From: CAZDKK01 sp964506245 | Lineage (GTDB): Bacteria > Eisenbacteria > RBG-16-71-46 > CAIMUX01 > WJJG01 | Assembly (NCBI GenBank): GCA_964506245.1 | Contig: CAZDKK010000019.1 | Coordinates: 3,930 to 67,929, forward strand | Direction: 5' to 3' | DNA: 64,000 bases | Shown here: one piece after another, positions 54,774-63,849 of the stretch | Layout: each line of letters opens with the position of its first letter | Position numbering within the stretch: position 1 is the first letter of the stretch | Translations under genes and position numbers: made by a program | Notes under the pieces: generated by a model | The model's database searches: none | The model's input: only the letters and a program-made list of their open reading frames with translations | Told to the model about the DNA's origin: nothing

Positions 54774-57176
54774 GTGGCCAGGCTGCAGACATCCTACCGC
54801 CAGGAGCGCGAAGGGCAACCGGGGCGCGCCGGCTGCACGCCGCAGCCGCGCGGCCCCCGCGCCGCCCGCGGCCTGGTCCTCGCCGCGCTCGGCCTGCTGC
54901 TGGGCATCGGCGGCACGGGCCGTGGTGCGGCGGGGCGCACGCCGGGGGCTTTCCCGCGCCTGATGAGCTACAACCTCCAGATCCGCCACTTCACGGAGGC
55001 CGAGCGCGACACGCTGGCGCTGTTCGACATGGTGAGCTGCCACGAGCCGCCCGAGGTGATTGCCGCGATGCGCGCGCGCAATCCGCGCCAGCGGGTCTTC
55101 TACCGCACGATGCCCCAGAACATCGTCTCCTGGCAGGAGGATCAGACCTGGTGGCACGCCGACACCCTCCACTCCCTCATCCGCCTCTGCCAGTTCTACG
55201 CGCAGAAGAACGATTGGTACCTTTACGACGTGCAGGGCGAGCGGATTCCCGAGTGGGGTGGCTGGGCCGCCAACTGGACTCGCTACTGCCCGCGCGGGGT
55301 CTACGGCACCGCCCGGGGCCTGACCTACGCCGAGTGGTACGCGCAGATCGCACTGCCGCAGATCGCCTACCGTTCGCCGGCCTGGGAACGCTGGGGCTGG
55401 GGTTCCTCCGCCTATGACGGTATCGACTGGGAGGTGTTCAACGACTGCCCGGCCTGCTGCATCCCCGACCTCTACCTCCGAGCCGACCCGGACCGCGACG
55501 GCGAGGCCGAGGGCATCGCCGGGCTGTGCTGGGACGACGGGTGGCTCGACTCGCTGTCGGTGCTGCGACGGGAGGTGAACGATGCCTTCTACCCGCAGCT
55601 CCGTGCCGCGCTGGCCGAGGATCTGGTGATCCGCATCAACCGCCCCTTCACCAAGACCGGGCCCGCTTGGGCCTGGGAGCTGAACGGCTTGAAGCTCGAA
55701 GACTGGCGCCCCGACCTGCGCCAGACCCACGCGGACTGGTGGGATTGGATGTACGGTCGGCGCGACGCTCAGGACCAACTGGTCGGGTCGGGCTACCTGT
55801 TCGCCGAGCAGCGCATGCACCCCTTCGGCGTCGACGAGCGCGAGGGCTGGGACATGACCTACATCCAGGTGCTCGATCGCGACCGCGGGTGGGATCCTGC
55901 CTTCCGCAGCCGGATGCTGCGCTGGGGCATGGGCACGAGCATGCTCGGCGACGGGCTGTTCGCGATCACGCACGACCAGCGCTCCATCTGGTGGTTCCCC
56001 GAGCTCGCGTGGGACTTCGGCCGTCCGCTGGGTGACTTCTGGAAGGAGGTCTACCCCGTGACGGGTGGGGCCGAGGCCGACACGCTCTACGTCCGGGCCT
56101 TCGAGCGCGGCTTTGTCGAGGTCAATCCCGATACGACCGAGTTGCAGAGCGTGCCGCCCGAGGATGCTCGCTTCGGGTTCTGGCTGCCCCTGGACGATCT
56201 CGAGTGCATCGCCGCCGGACCCGACTCCCTGCTCCTGCGCTGGCGTCAGCCCGTGTCCCCGACCGGTGGGGACAGTGCGCTCTTCCGCTACGCCACCGCG
56301 CAGCTCGACGCGCAGAGCTGGGAGATGGGCCGGCCGATCGAGGGCGAGGTGGTCGAAGGGGCAGGGGGCTACCGAACGCTCACCGTCCGTGGCCTTGCGC
56401 CGGGGACCCTCTATCACGTCGCCGCGCGCCGCCTCACCTTCGGCCGGCTGGCACCCTTCCTCGCCGGCGCCGTCGCCGCGACCACGACCCCGGTGGGGCC
56501 CGATACCCTCGCGCCCGCGGCGATCGACGACCTGCTGGCGGTGGCCGACTACACCGATGGCTTCAACCTCGAGTGGACCGCCCCGGGCGACGACGGGGTC
56601 GCGGGCACCGCCGCGCAGTATCTGCTGGGCGTCCGGCCGGGGGAGGAGATCCGCGACGAGCAGGATTGGTCCGAGGCCGACCGGATCACCGAGGGCCTCC
56701 CGGTGCCGGACCCGGCCGGGGCCCGCCAGTCCTGGGCGCTGCGCGGCCTGGCGCCCGACACCATCTACGGCCTGGCCCTGCGCGCGCGCGACGAGGCGGG
56801 CAATCTGGCGCCGCTGGGGACGGCGCTGCTGGCTCGAACCCTTCCCGGGGATGCGCGCCCGGAGGCCGCGCCGGCGTCGGGCCGGATCATCTGGCGCGGC
56901 CCCTTCCCGCATCCCGTCCTCACCGAGGCCGACCTCGAGGTCGAGCTCTCCGGCGCCGCGGGCGACACGGCGCACCTGACCGCGCGGATCTACGACGCCA
57001 CCGGCCTGCTCGTGCGCGCCTGGTGTGAGGTGGAGTTGGCGGCCGGATCGGTGGAGCGCCTGCACTGGGATGGGCGCAACGACGGCGGTGCGCGGGTCGC
57101 GCCCGGCCTCTACTTCCTGCGGCTGGAGATGGGGGATCACGCCGAGGTCGCGCGCATCTACGTCGCCCGCCCCTAG
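54774..57176 (+). CDS. Putative secreted glycoside hydrolase with FnIII and FlgD-like domains
   Basis: An 800-aa protein. I chose GTG 54774 because GGGGGAAGGGG precedes it; GTG 54726 is an alternative without a ribosome site. The first 45 residues are polar and basic, then a hydrophobic segment (about 33-56) acts as signal or anchor. Residues about 60-450 resemble a TIM-barrel hydrolase of the hypothetical GHL15-like type, with many Trp/Tyr and acidic residues (D-G-I-D-W-E-V-F near residue 220 looks like a catalytic D-x-D/E strand). An FnIII domain lies around residues 575-690 and the last 90 residues form a FlgD-like Ig domain ending in R-P. The enzyme call is tentative. The stop TAG shares CTAG with speA. 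Confidence 0.6.
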   Translation: MARLQTSYRQEREGQPGRAGCTPQPRGPRAARGLVLAALGLLLGIGGTGRGAAGRTPGAFPRLMSYNLQIRHFTEAERDTLALFDMVSCHEPPEVIAAMRARNPRQRVFYRTMPQNIVSWQEDQTWWHADTLHSLIRLCQFYAQKNDWYLYDVQGERIPEWGGWAANWTRYCPRGVYGTARGLTYAEWYAQIALPQIAYRSPAWERWGWGSSAYDGIDWEVFNDCPACCIPDLYLRADPDRDGEAEGIAGLCWDDGWLDSLSVLRREVNDAFYPQLRAALAEDLVIRINRPFTKTGPAWAWELNGLKLEDWRPDLRQTHADWWDWMYGRRDAQDQLVGSGYLFAEQRMHPFGVDEREGWDMTYIQVLDRDRGWDPAFRSRMLRWGMGTSMLGDGLFAITHDQRSIWWFPELAWDFGRPLGDFWKEVYPVTGGAEADTLYVRAFERGFVEVNPDTTELQSVPPEDARFGFWLPLDDLECIAAGPDSLLLRWRQPVSPTGGDSALFRYATAQLDAQSWEMGRPIEGEVVEGAGGYRTLTVRGLAPGTLYHVAARRLTFGRLAPFLAGAVAATTTPVGPDTLAPAAIDDLLAVADYTDGFNLEWTAPGDDGVAGTAAQYLLGVRPGEEIRDEQDWSEADRITEGLPVPDPAGARQSWALRGLAPDTIYGLALRARDEAGNLAPLGTALLARTLPGDARPEAAPASGRIIWRGPFPHPVLTEADLEVELSGAAGDTAHLTARIYDATGLLVRAWCEVELAAGSVERLHWDGRNDGGARVAPGLYFLRLEMGDHAEVARIYVARP

Positions 57177-59134
57177 TCGAGTGAGCGGAAGCTGTCGGCG
57201 TCGCCCTCGAGGTAGGGGCCCTGGCCCCAGATGCGCTCGTGACGCTTCAGGGCCATGCGGCGGCCGCGCGCCCGCGCCCGTGCGCGCAGCAGGCGCGTGA
57301 GCCCCTTGCGGAGCCGAGCGGCATCATACCCCGCCAGCTCGGCCAGCGCGGCCACGGTCTCCCCGGCCGAGAGGCTCTCCACCTGCAGGCGCCGGCCCTT
57401 GAGGCCCACCGAGACCTCGGCCGGGCTGCCGAAGAGGTTGTGATAGGCGCCCATGATCTCCTGGTAGGCGCCCAGCAGGCAGATGGCGAGCAGATAGGGC
57501 CGGCCGGCGCCGGCATCGCCGTGCAGCTCGAGCGCCTCCTTGACGTCGCGCACGTCGACGAAGGCGTCGATCACGCCGTCGGAGTCGCAGGTCAGATCGA
57601 CCAGGATGCCCTTCTCGGTCGGGGTCTCGTTGAGCCGGTGGATCGGCACGATCGGGAAGAGCTGCTCGATCGCCCAGGCGTCGGGCACGCTGCGGAAGAC
57701 GCTGAAGTTGGTCACGTACTTCTGGCGGAAGGTCTTCTCGAGCGCCTTCAGCTCGTCCGAGACGAAGTGCGTCCGGCGGGCGAACTCGAGCGCCCTGCGG
57801 CAGACGGTGTAGAAGTGCTGCTCGGCAACGGCCTTCTGCTCGAGCGACAGGTAGCCCAGCTCGAAGAGCGTCTGCATCTCGCCGCGCGTCATGAGCGCGT
57901 CGTGGTAGTACTCGCGGAAGTTCTTGATCGAGATCTCCCGGGCGATCGCCTCCATCTCCGCGATCTGGGGCGGCCGCTCCTCGTCCTCGTCATCCAGCTC
58001 CGGCGTGGTCGCGCGCGGCCGGCGCGGCGCCCCGTCCGGGTGGAGCTCCTGCGGCAGGTAGGAGGCGGGCACGTCGCTGTCGCGGCTCTCGCAGTTGGTG
58101 ATCAGGAGCGCGTGGGGGGCGGCGATGGCCCGCCCGCTCTCGGAGACGAGATCGGGCAGCGGCACCTCTTCCTCGGCGCACACCTCCTGGATCGTGTAGA
58201 CGACGTTGTTGGCGAACTCCTGCATCGTGTAGTTGACGCTGGAGTCCGACGGGGTCTTGCTGCCGTCGTAGTCGATGCCGAGCCCCCCGCCCACGTTGAG
58301 GTACTGCAGGGGGATGCCGCGCGAACGCAAGCGCGCGTAGATCCGCGCCGATTCCTTGACCGCGTCCTTGATGCGCCGCACGCTGGTGATCTGCGACCCG
58401 ATGTGATAGTGGAGCACGCGCAACCGGTCGAGCAGCCCGGCGTCGCGCAGCATGTCGATGGCGCACAGCAGGCCTGACGAGCCCAGCCCGAACTTGGAGG
58501 TTTCGCCGCCCGAGGCCTCCCAGCGCCCGCTGCCACGGTTGTCGAGCCGGCAGCGCAGGCCCAGCAGAGGGGACTGCTTGTGCTTGCGGGCCGCGGCGAC
58601 GACGAGCGGAATCTCCTGCAGCCGCTCGACCACCAGAACCACGGTGGGATCCTCGCCGCTCGCGACGGTGGCCAGCTCGACCACCTGCGCGTCCTTGAAG
58701 CCGTTGATGCAGATCCAGCTGTTCGGCGGCAGCTTCTGCGCCAGGGCGATGGCCAGCTCGCTCTTGCTGCCGGCCTCGAGGCCGAAAGCGCCGGGCCGGC
58801 CGGCCTTGATCAGGCTGTCCACCACGGGGCGCCGGGGGTTGACCTTCAGCGGGAAGACCGCGCGGTAGCGGCCGTCGTAGCCGAACTCGGCCATCGCGCG
58901 CTCGAAGCAGGTGTAGAGCTGCTGGAGCTGGGTCTGCAGGAGCTGCGGGAAGCGCACCAGCAGCGGCGGCACGAGATCCATCTCGGCGCAGCGCCGCACG
59001 ACCTCGGTGAGGTCCACGGCGCGATCATCGAGGAAGGGCCGAACGCGCAGATGCCCGTCTCGCCCAATGGCGAAAAACCCGCTGCCCCACTCGTCCACGC
59101 CATAGGGGCTCTGCGACTTTCCCTTGCGTGCCAC
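57173..59134 (-). CDS. speA: Biosynthetic arginine decarboxylase
   Basis: A 653-aa PLP enzyme converting arginine to agmatine and CO2, the first step to putrescine and spermidine. I chose GTG 59134; the frame upstream is not coding. The PLP lysine is K97 in F-P-L-K-V-N, and other family marks are H-Y-H-I-G-S-Q, G-G-G-L-G-I-D-Y and S-E-S-G-R. Length and domain order (barrel, helical insert, C-terminal beta domain) match SpeA rather than the lysine or ornithine enzymes. An acidic insert (about residues 360-395) lies between the barrel and the helical region. It follows the PorV-like gene by 64 bases on the same strand. Confidence 0.95.
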   Translation of the reverse strand: MARKGKSQSPYGVDEWGSGFFAIGRDGHLRVRPFLDDRAVDLTEVVRRCAEMDLVPPLLVRFPQLLQTQLQQLYTCFERAMAEFGYDGRYRAVFPLKVNPRRPVVDSLIKAGRPGAFGLEAGSKSELAIALAQKLPPNSWICINGFKDAQVVELATVASGEDPTVVLVVERLQEIPLVVAAARKHKQSPLLGLRCRLDNRGSGRWEASGGETSKFGLGSSGLLCAIDMLRDAGLLDRLRVLHYHIGSQITSVRRIKDAVKESARIYARLRSRGIPLQYLNVGGGLGIDYDGSKTPSDSSVNYTMQEFANNVVYTIQEVCAEEEVPLPDLVSESGRAIAAPHALLITNCESRDSDVPASYLPQELHPDGAPRRPRATTPELDDEDEERPPQIAEMEAIAREISIKNFREYYHDALMTRGEMQTLFELGYLSLEQKAVAEQHFYTVCRRALEFARRTHFVSDELKALEKTFRQKYVTNFSVFRSVPDAWAIEQLFPIVPIHRLNETPTEKGILVDLTCDSDGVIDAFVDVRDVKEALELHGDAGAGRPYLLAICLLGAYQEIMGAYHNLFGSPAEVSVGLKGRRLQVESLSAGETVAALAELAGYDAARLRKGLTRLLRARARARGRRMALKRHERIWGQGPYLEGDADSFRSLD

Positions 59135-59198
59135 GCCGGCAGGATGCCTCAGACGGCAGGGGGCAGGCAATCGCCGATTTGCGTTCGCCCGCGCGCGC

Positions 59199-60152
59199 TC
59201 AGAAGCGGAACCCGAGCGCGAGGCGATGCGTGTCGCCCAGCTCCTCGCGACCCAGCGCGAGCCCGTAGTCAAAGGTGACGCGCGACCACGCAACCCCCAC
59301 ACCGCCCGCCGGGTAGATCTGGGCATCCGCGCCGTCGTCGCGCCAGCGCAGGCCACCGCGCAGCGCGAGGGCCTGGCCCAGCGGCCGCCACTCGACGCCG
59401 CCCGACACCTGGATCAACGCGCCCAGATCGAGGTCCACCACCGCCGTGGCCGGGACCTCGAGCGTCGCCAGCGGCCGCCAGCAGAGCCCCGCCTCGGCAC
59501 GCGGGGTCAGCGACTCGCTGGTGTTTGCCTCCCAGCTCAGGGATGAGAAGAGCGATCGCACCAGGAGTGCGACGTCCAGGCCGGGCATGACCGGCCGCGC
59601 GAGGGCCAGGTCGAACGCGAAGCCGCTGGCGCTCACCTCTTCGAGATCCGAGCGCACGAGCAGCAGGTGCCCGACCGCTGCCCAGGCGGTGTTGGCGTAG
59701 GTGCGGCGCGCGTGGGCGAGGGCGATGTCGTACTCCCCGTAGGCATCGGGTTCGAGGTCGACCGTGGTCGCCTGGACCCCCAGGCCCCAGGCGGATGTGA
59801 CGGGCCCGGGCTCCTCCTGCACCTGGCCGTCGCTCCAGCTCGGGCGGCGCGCTCGCAGGGGCCAGGCCAGGAAAGCGCCGGTGTGGGTGACGATGCCCAG
59901 CCCGTAGAGGTCGGCGTAGGTGGCCGCCAGACCGGCGCCCTCGACCTCCAACAGCCGGGCGGCGTTCCAGTAGACGGCCGTGGGGTCCTGGACGCCCGGG
60001 CCGCCAGCCCCGCCCAGGGCGGCGGCGCGCCCGCTCGGCTCGAGCGGGGCAAAGGCCCCCGAGATGGCCTGCCCGCCGCCGGCGGCCCGTGCCGGAGCGG
60101 CGGTGATCAGCAGCAACGCCGCGGCGAGCACGCCCATGTGCTGCCCGCGCAC
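59199..60152 (-). CDS. PorV/UPF0164-like outer-membrane protein
   Basis: A 317-aa protein. I chose GTG 60152, since it gives the basic residue needed before the hydrophobic core of the signal peptide; ATG 60137 is the alternative. After cleavage (Ala-x-Ala near residue 22) there is S-G-R-A-A-A-L-G-G-A-G-G and then Y-W-N-A-A-R-L, a variant of the W-N-P-A-x-L hallmark. A series of amphipathic strands follows and the protein ends in L-G-F-R-F, the aromatic end of barrels. In Bacteroidota PorV-type proteins shuttle secreted proteins at the outer membrane. It lies 25 bases after the four-repeat secreted protein, which ends in a FlgD-like domain, so a carrier/cargo link is plausible but unproven. 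Confidence 0.78.
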   Translation of the reverse strand: MRGQHMGVLAAALLLITAAPARAAGGGQAISGAFAPLEPSGRAAALGGAGGPGVQDPTAVYWNAARLLEVEGAGLAATYADLYGLGIVTHTGAFLAWPLRARRPSWSDGQVQEEPGPVTSAWGLGVQATTVDLEPDAYGEYDIALAHARRTYANTAWAAVGHLLLVRSDLEEVSASGFAFDLALARPVMPGLDVALLVRSLFSSLSWEANTSESLTPRAEAGLCWRPLATLEVPATAVVDLDLGALIQVSGGVEWRPLGQALALRGGLRWRDDGADAQIYPAGGVGVAWSRVTFDYGLALGREELGDTHRLALGFRF

Positions 60153-60177
60153 GCCGCGGGCGGTTCCTCGCGCGTAC

Positions 60178-62676
60178 CTACTTCTGGAGCACAAAGGCCT
60201 TGACCTCCTCCATTGCGACCCGCCCCGCGCCGTCGAGCATCCGGCAGCGCAGCAAGTAGGGACCCTGGCGCACCGGCTCGCCGTCCTCGTTCTGGCCGTC
60301 CCACGTGACACTCACCTCTTGCAGGAGGCTGCCCGCGGACTGGTCGGTCCAGGCCCGGACGCGGTCGCCCTCGAGGTTGTAGACCTCGACCTGTGCCCGC
60401 GACCACCCGGCCAGCGTGTCGAAGACAAAGGCGTCGCCTGGATAGAAGGGACGCGGGATCGAGATGGCGTTCTGCGTCAAGTACTTCACGGTGCGCGCGG
60501 TTTCGGCACCCTCGTTGTGCACGACGTCCCGCCCGGCCGCGATCACCTCATTGCTCCCCGGCAGCAGCGTGACCTGGCCGGAGAAGCGCTGGTTCTGGTC
60601 GAGGTCCAGAACGACATGGCTCGTGCTCTCGGGATCGGCGTCGGTGTGCTCGATCGTCACCAGGATATCCACCGCATCCTGGGGAGCGACGCCCGCGATC
60701 GTGAGCGCGCCGGTCGAGACGTGGGTCGGCAACGGCGGGTCGAAGACCGGCGCGGTGCCGGGGCCGTCCAGGTCCATCTCGAAGTAGACCGTGGCAACCT
60801 CGATGCCGCAGGCCGCGTCGCGCCCCTCGATCGTGACCGGGACCGGGCACTTCGGGTTCTGGTTGCCGCTGCCCCAGGCATTGTCCCGGAGCTTGTAGTC
60901 GATCTCGTAGGTGACCACGGAGTCCGAGGAGGACTCCTCGATCAGCCTGAAGGTGACGTAGTTGATGACAAACCACTGATCGAGATTCAGGAAGTCGGGC
61001 AGGAGCGCCATCGGCCGATTGTGGGTCGCCCAGGTGCTCCGCAGGACAATCCGGTCGCCGTTGGTCACGCGGTAGCAGAGGATGCCGTCACACTCGGAGA
61101 AGCGCTCCGCGTCGCCGACCACCACGGTCTCGCGGTGTTCCAAGCGGTCGTTGAGGAGGCAGAACTGCAGGGCGTTCGTGGTCGTGCTGAAGCCCGTGGC
61201 GGGGTCATAGGCCGTGAGGGGAATCTCGAGCCCCCCGTCGTCGGGCAGGGTGTTGTCGGCCGAGATCGTCGTCTCGACCGAGTAGCAGCACCAGACCTCG
61301 GGTGCCCCGCCCACCGTGGCGACCGTGTCGACATCGGCGCAACGCGTGGCGCGCAGCGCCGGGTCGCCGTTCGAGTCGACCCCGGTGAAGTCGGCGTAGA
61401 CCTCATACGCGGCGCGGCTGTCCCAGTAGGTCCGGATCCGCACCGGATCGCCATTGCGCACGGAGTACTGGCCGCGCCGGATGGCCTCCGAGTTCGGCAG
61501 CAGGACCTTGAAGCCCCTGAATTCCGGGGCGTTCACCAGCGCGACCGAGTCCCGGGCCACGCCGGTCGAGAGGTTGCCGACGACGTCGCGGCCGTAGACG
61601 GCGAGGTGATTCTGCCCCGACTCGAGCTGGATCGTGCCCTCGAACTTGAGCGAGTCGCCCAGCATCGCCACGGGCAGGACGAACTGCCTGTGCTGGTTCA
61701 GGACGACGAGCACGTCGTGCGAGCTGTCGGGCGCGTAGCCGGCCAGCGCCAGCTCCTGGACGGTCAGGGTCTCCGGCAGCTCGCCCAGGAAGGCCGGCGC
61801 CCCGCTGGGTCCCTGATTGTCGATCAGCAGCTCGAGCGTGGCGCTGGCCGTGCCGCAGGCGCCATCGGAGACATCGATCCGCACGGGCAGGAACTCGGTC
61901 GACGGGCCGTGCGCCTCTTCGCTCAGCTCGTAGAAGATCGAGTAGGTCTCGGGTTGGGTGTTCGGTCCGGAGAGCCAGTAGAACACGCCATTCGGATCGA
62001 ACAGGGCATCGACGGAGGAGAAGTCGGCCGAGACGAGAAACGGACGCGTGGCGAAGGACCAGGTCGTCTCGATCCGCAGCGAATCGCCGTTGCGCGCCAT
62101 GTAGACCGGGGTGCCCCCGTGATCGGTGAACCGCTCCGCGGGCCCCACGAAGGTCGTGCCGACGTGAACCGGCGGGTGGTTCAGCAGGCAGAAGTTGAGG
62201 GTGTACATCGTCGTCGAGTCCGCCGGGTCGGCGCGGACGGCCGTGACCGGGACCGTGATGCCGGCGGCGTCGCTGCGCGTGTTGGCCGCGCTGATCACCG
62301 TGTGGAACCAGTACCGCGACCAGACATCGGTCGTGACCCCGTCGACGACGATCACGGTGTCGCCGTTGTAGGTTGCGGACAGGGGTCCCGCGGTCGTGTT
62401 GTCGAGCGCGCTCAGGTCGACCTCGACGCTGTAGTCCGGGCTGTCCCAGAAGGTATAGAACTCGAGCGTGCTGCCGTTGGTCACCGGGCCGGTGGGCTGC
62501 ACCACCCGGTAGCCCTTCGCGACGGGCGCGCTGAGCGCGGCCGCGCCGGGGGCTTCTACCGCCGCGCGGGCCAGCAGGAGACCCAGGGCCAGGACGAGGC
62601 CAATGCGCGCAGCGGCGCGCCCGTATCCGGTCTGCAGGACGCGCAGGCCGCCCGGCTTGACTGGGGCATTCATCAT
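60178..62676 (-). CDS. Secreted protein with internal duplication and FlgD-like end
   Basis: An 832-aa protein. ATG 62676 has AGGAAA 7 bases upstream. The signal peptide core is at about residues 22-40. Residues about 55-385 and 387-735 are two copies of the same 340-aa block. Within each block a shorter motif of the form N-G-D-x-(hydrophobic)-x-I-x-T-x-W, then D-F/L-S-x-(V/L)-D, occurs twice: residues 67-92, 196-223, 408-434 and 539-566. The blocks also share E-R-F and F-C-L-L-N segments. Cysteines are conserved between them. I recognise no family; the strands suggest stacked Ig-like domains. A FlgD-like Ig domain forms the last 90 residues. The upstream gap of 339 bases holds a promoter candidate. 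Confidence 0.8.
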   Translation of the reverse strand: MMNAPVKPGGLRVLQTGYGRAAARIGLVLALGLLLARAAVEAPGAAALSAPVAKGYRVVQPTGPVTNGSTLEFYTFWDSPDYSVEVDLSALDNTTAGPLSATYNGDTVIVVDGVTTDVWSRYWFHTVISAANTRSDAAGITVPVTAVRADPADSTTMYTLNFCLLNHPPVHVGTTFVGPAERFTDHGGTPVYMARNGDSLRIETTWSFATRPFLVSADFSSVDALFDPNGVFYWLSGPNTQPETYSIFYELSEEAHGPSTEFLPVRIDVSDGACGTASATLELLIDNQGPSGAPAFLGELPETLTVQELALAGYAPDSSHDVLVVLNQHRQFVLPVAMLGDSLKFEGTIQLESGQNHLAVYGRDVVGNLSTGVARDSVALVNAPEFRGFKVLLPNSEAIRRGQYSVRNGDPVRIRTYWDSRAAYEVYADFTGVDSNGDPALRATRCADVDTVATVGGAPEVWCCYSVETTISADNTLPDDGGLEIPLTAYDPATGFSTTTNALQFCLLNDRLEHRETVVVGDAERFSECDGILCYRVTNGDRIVLRSTWATHNRPMALLPDFLNLDQWFVINYVTFRLIEESSSDSVVTYEIDYKLRDNAWGSGNQNPKCPVPVTIEGRDAACGIEVATVYFEMDLDGPGTAPVFDPPLPTHVSTGALTIAGVAPQDAVDILVTIEHTDADPESTSHVVLDLDQNQRFSGQVTLLPGSNEVIAAGRDVVHNEGAETARTVKYLTQNAISIPRPFYPGDAFVFDTLAGWSRAQVEVYNLEGDRVRAWTDQSAGSLLQEVSVTWDGQNEDGEPVRQGPYLLRCRMLDGAGRVAMEEVKAFVLQK

Positions 62677-62793
62677 GCAGATTTCCTGTTTTGCGTTCCT
62701 CGATCCATGGATCCGCGCCGCCGGCGCCCGAGAACGCGTGGCAGAGGACCGGGAGACCGCGGCGCTGCATCGATCCGCGTCAGGGTGCCGCAA

Positions 62794-62822
62794 ATACTCG
62801 GCGGCAGCCTGCCGGCTGTCAA
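62794..62822 (-). promoter_or_regulatory. Putative promoter of the four-repeat secreted-protein gene
   Basis: On the minus strand a perfect TTGACA (complement of 62817-62822) is followed after 17 bases by GAGTAT (complement of 62794-62799). The start would be near 62787, about 110 bases before the ATG. The divergent patatin gene starts at 63016; no clear rightward promoter is seen in the 62677-63015 gap. Confidence 0.45.
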
Positions 62823-63015
62823 AAGGAAACTGTCTGCCGAGGGCCATCCCTTGCCGCGCCAACTGCCCGCCCTTAGACGCTCAACGCCCCGGTGGGGTTC
62901 CCGGCGCGCGGGCGCCGCTGCCCGCACGCCGGCCTCGGTCGGCGGACCTTGAGAGCCATCGCGGCCCGTGGTACTTCTCGGCCGGCGTGGCCGAGCGCGC
63001 GGGAGGAGCGAACGC

Positions 63016-63849
63016 GTGAATGCGCCGGGTCAACAGGGGGGAATCAGCCTGGCACTGGGGGGCGGTGCCGCGCGGACGCTGGCGCACGTCGGGGTCCTGC
63101 GGGTGCTCGAGCGCGAGGGCATCGCGGTCGGCAGCCTGGCCGGCACGAGCGGGGGAGCGCTCATCGCGGTCCTGGTGGCGGCCGGCTTCCCCCTCGCGGA
63201 CATCGAGCGCGAAGCGCGCACGATGGGCTGGCGGCGCATCGCCGAGTTCAAGCCCTCGCCGCTCGGGCTCATGTCGACCGAGCGCTTGGGTCGTTTCGTG
63301 CGACACGCCATCGGGGATCTGCGCTTCGAAGAATTGCGGCTGCCTTGCGCCGCCGTGGCCGCGGACCTGACCGCGCAGATTCGACACGTCTTCCGGACCG
63401 GCCCGGTCATTCCTGCCGTCGAGGCCAGCTGCGCCATCCCCGAGTTCTTCCGGCCGGTCGAGATCGATGGCCACTTCTACACCGACGGCGGCGTCGTCGA
63501 GCCCCTGCCGATCCACACCCTGGTCGATCTGACGATCGACCACCCCAGCCCTCTGGTGGCGGTCAATGTCATGGTGCGGCCGCCGCGACAGGCGCCGCCC
63601 CGGCACATCTGGCAGCTCGTCGGCCAGATCACCCGGCTCGCCCAGTACGAGATGGTCTGCCAGGCGTCGCTGCGCGCGGACCTGCTGGTGGAACCGGAGG
63701 TCGGGGAGTTTCCGATCTTCACCCTCGAGAACGCCCCGGGCCTGATCGCCGCGGGCGAGCGGGCCATGGAGCGCGAGCTGCCGCGCCTGCTCGAGATCCT
63801 GTCCGGGTGGGAACGCGGCAGCCCAAGCGAGGAGGGCCGGTGGGCGTGA
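63016..63849 (+). CDS. Patatin-like phospholipase
   Basis: A 277-aa lipid acyl hydrolase of the RssA/patatin type. I chose GTG 63016, 7 bases after GGGAGGAG; the frame upstream is not coding. The oxyanion loop reads L-G-G-G-A-A-R-T-L-A-H-V-G; the family usually has G-G-x-R-G, so Gly is replaced by Thr after Arg, which may weaken the oxyanion hole. The nucleophile is S45 in G-T-S-G-G and the catalytic Asp is D157 in T-D-G-G-V. There is no signal peptide. Its TGA overlaps the GTG of the next gene (GTGA), so it is coupled to a glycosyltransferase-like gene. Confidence 0.9.
   Translation: MNAPGQQGGISLALGGGAARTLAHVGVLRVLEREGIAVGSLAGTSGGALIAVLVAAGFPLADIEREARTMGWRRIAEFKPSPLGLMSTERLGRFVRHAIGDLRFEELRLPCAAVAADLTAQIRHVFRTGPVIPAVEASCAIPEFFRPVEIDGHFYTDGGVVEPLPIHTLVDLTIDHPSPLVAVNVMVRPPRQAPPRHIWQLVGQITRLAQYEMVCQASLRADLLVEPEVGEFPIFTLENAPGLIAAGERAMERELPRLLEILSGWERGSPSEEGRWA

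Noticed and set aside
47494..62676. A complete type IX secretion system
   Set aside because: Only FlgD-like tails and PorV-like barrels are seen; none of the core motor or translocon genes is in the window.
59980..62952. Plus-strand frame of nearly 1000 codons opposite the four-repeat protein
   Set aside because: Repeats, signal peptide and ribosome site are all on the minus strand.
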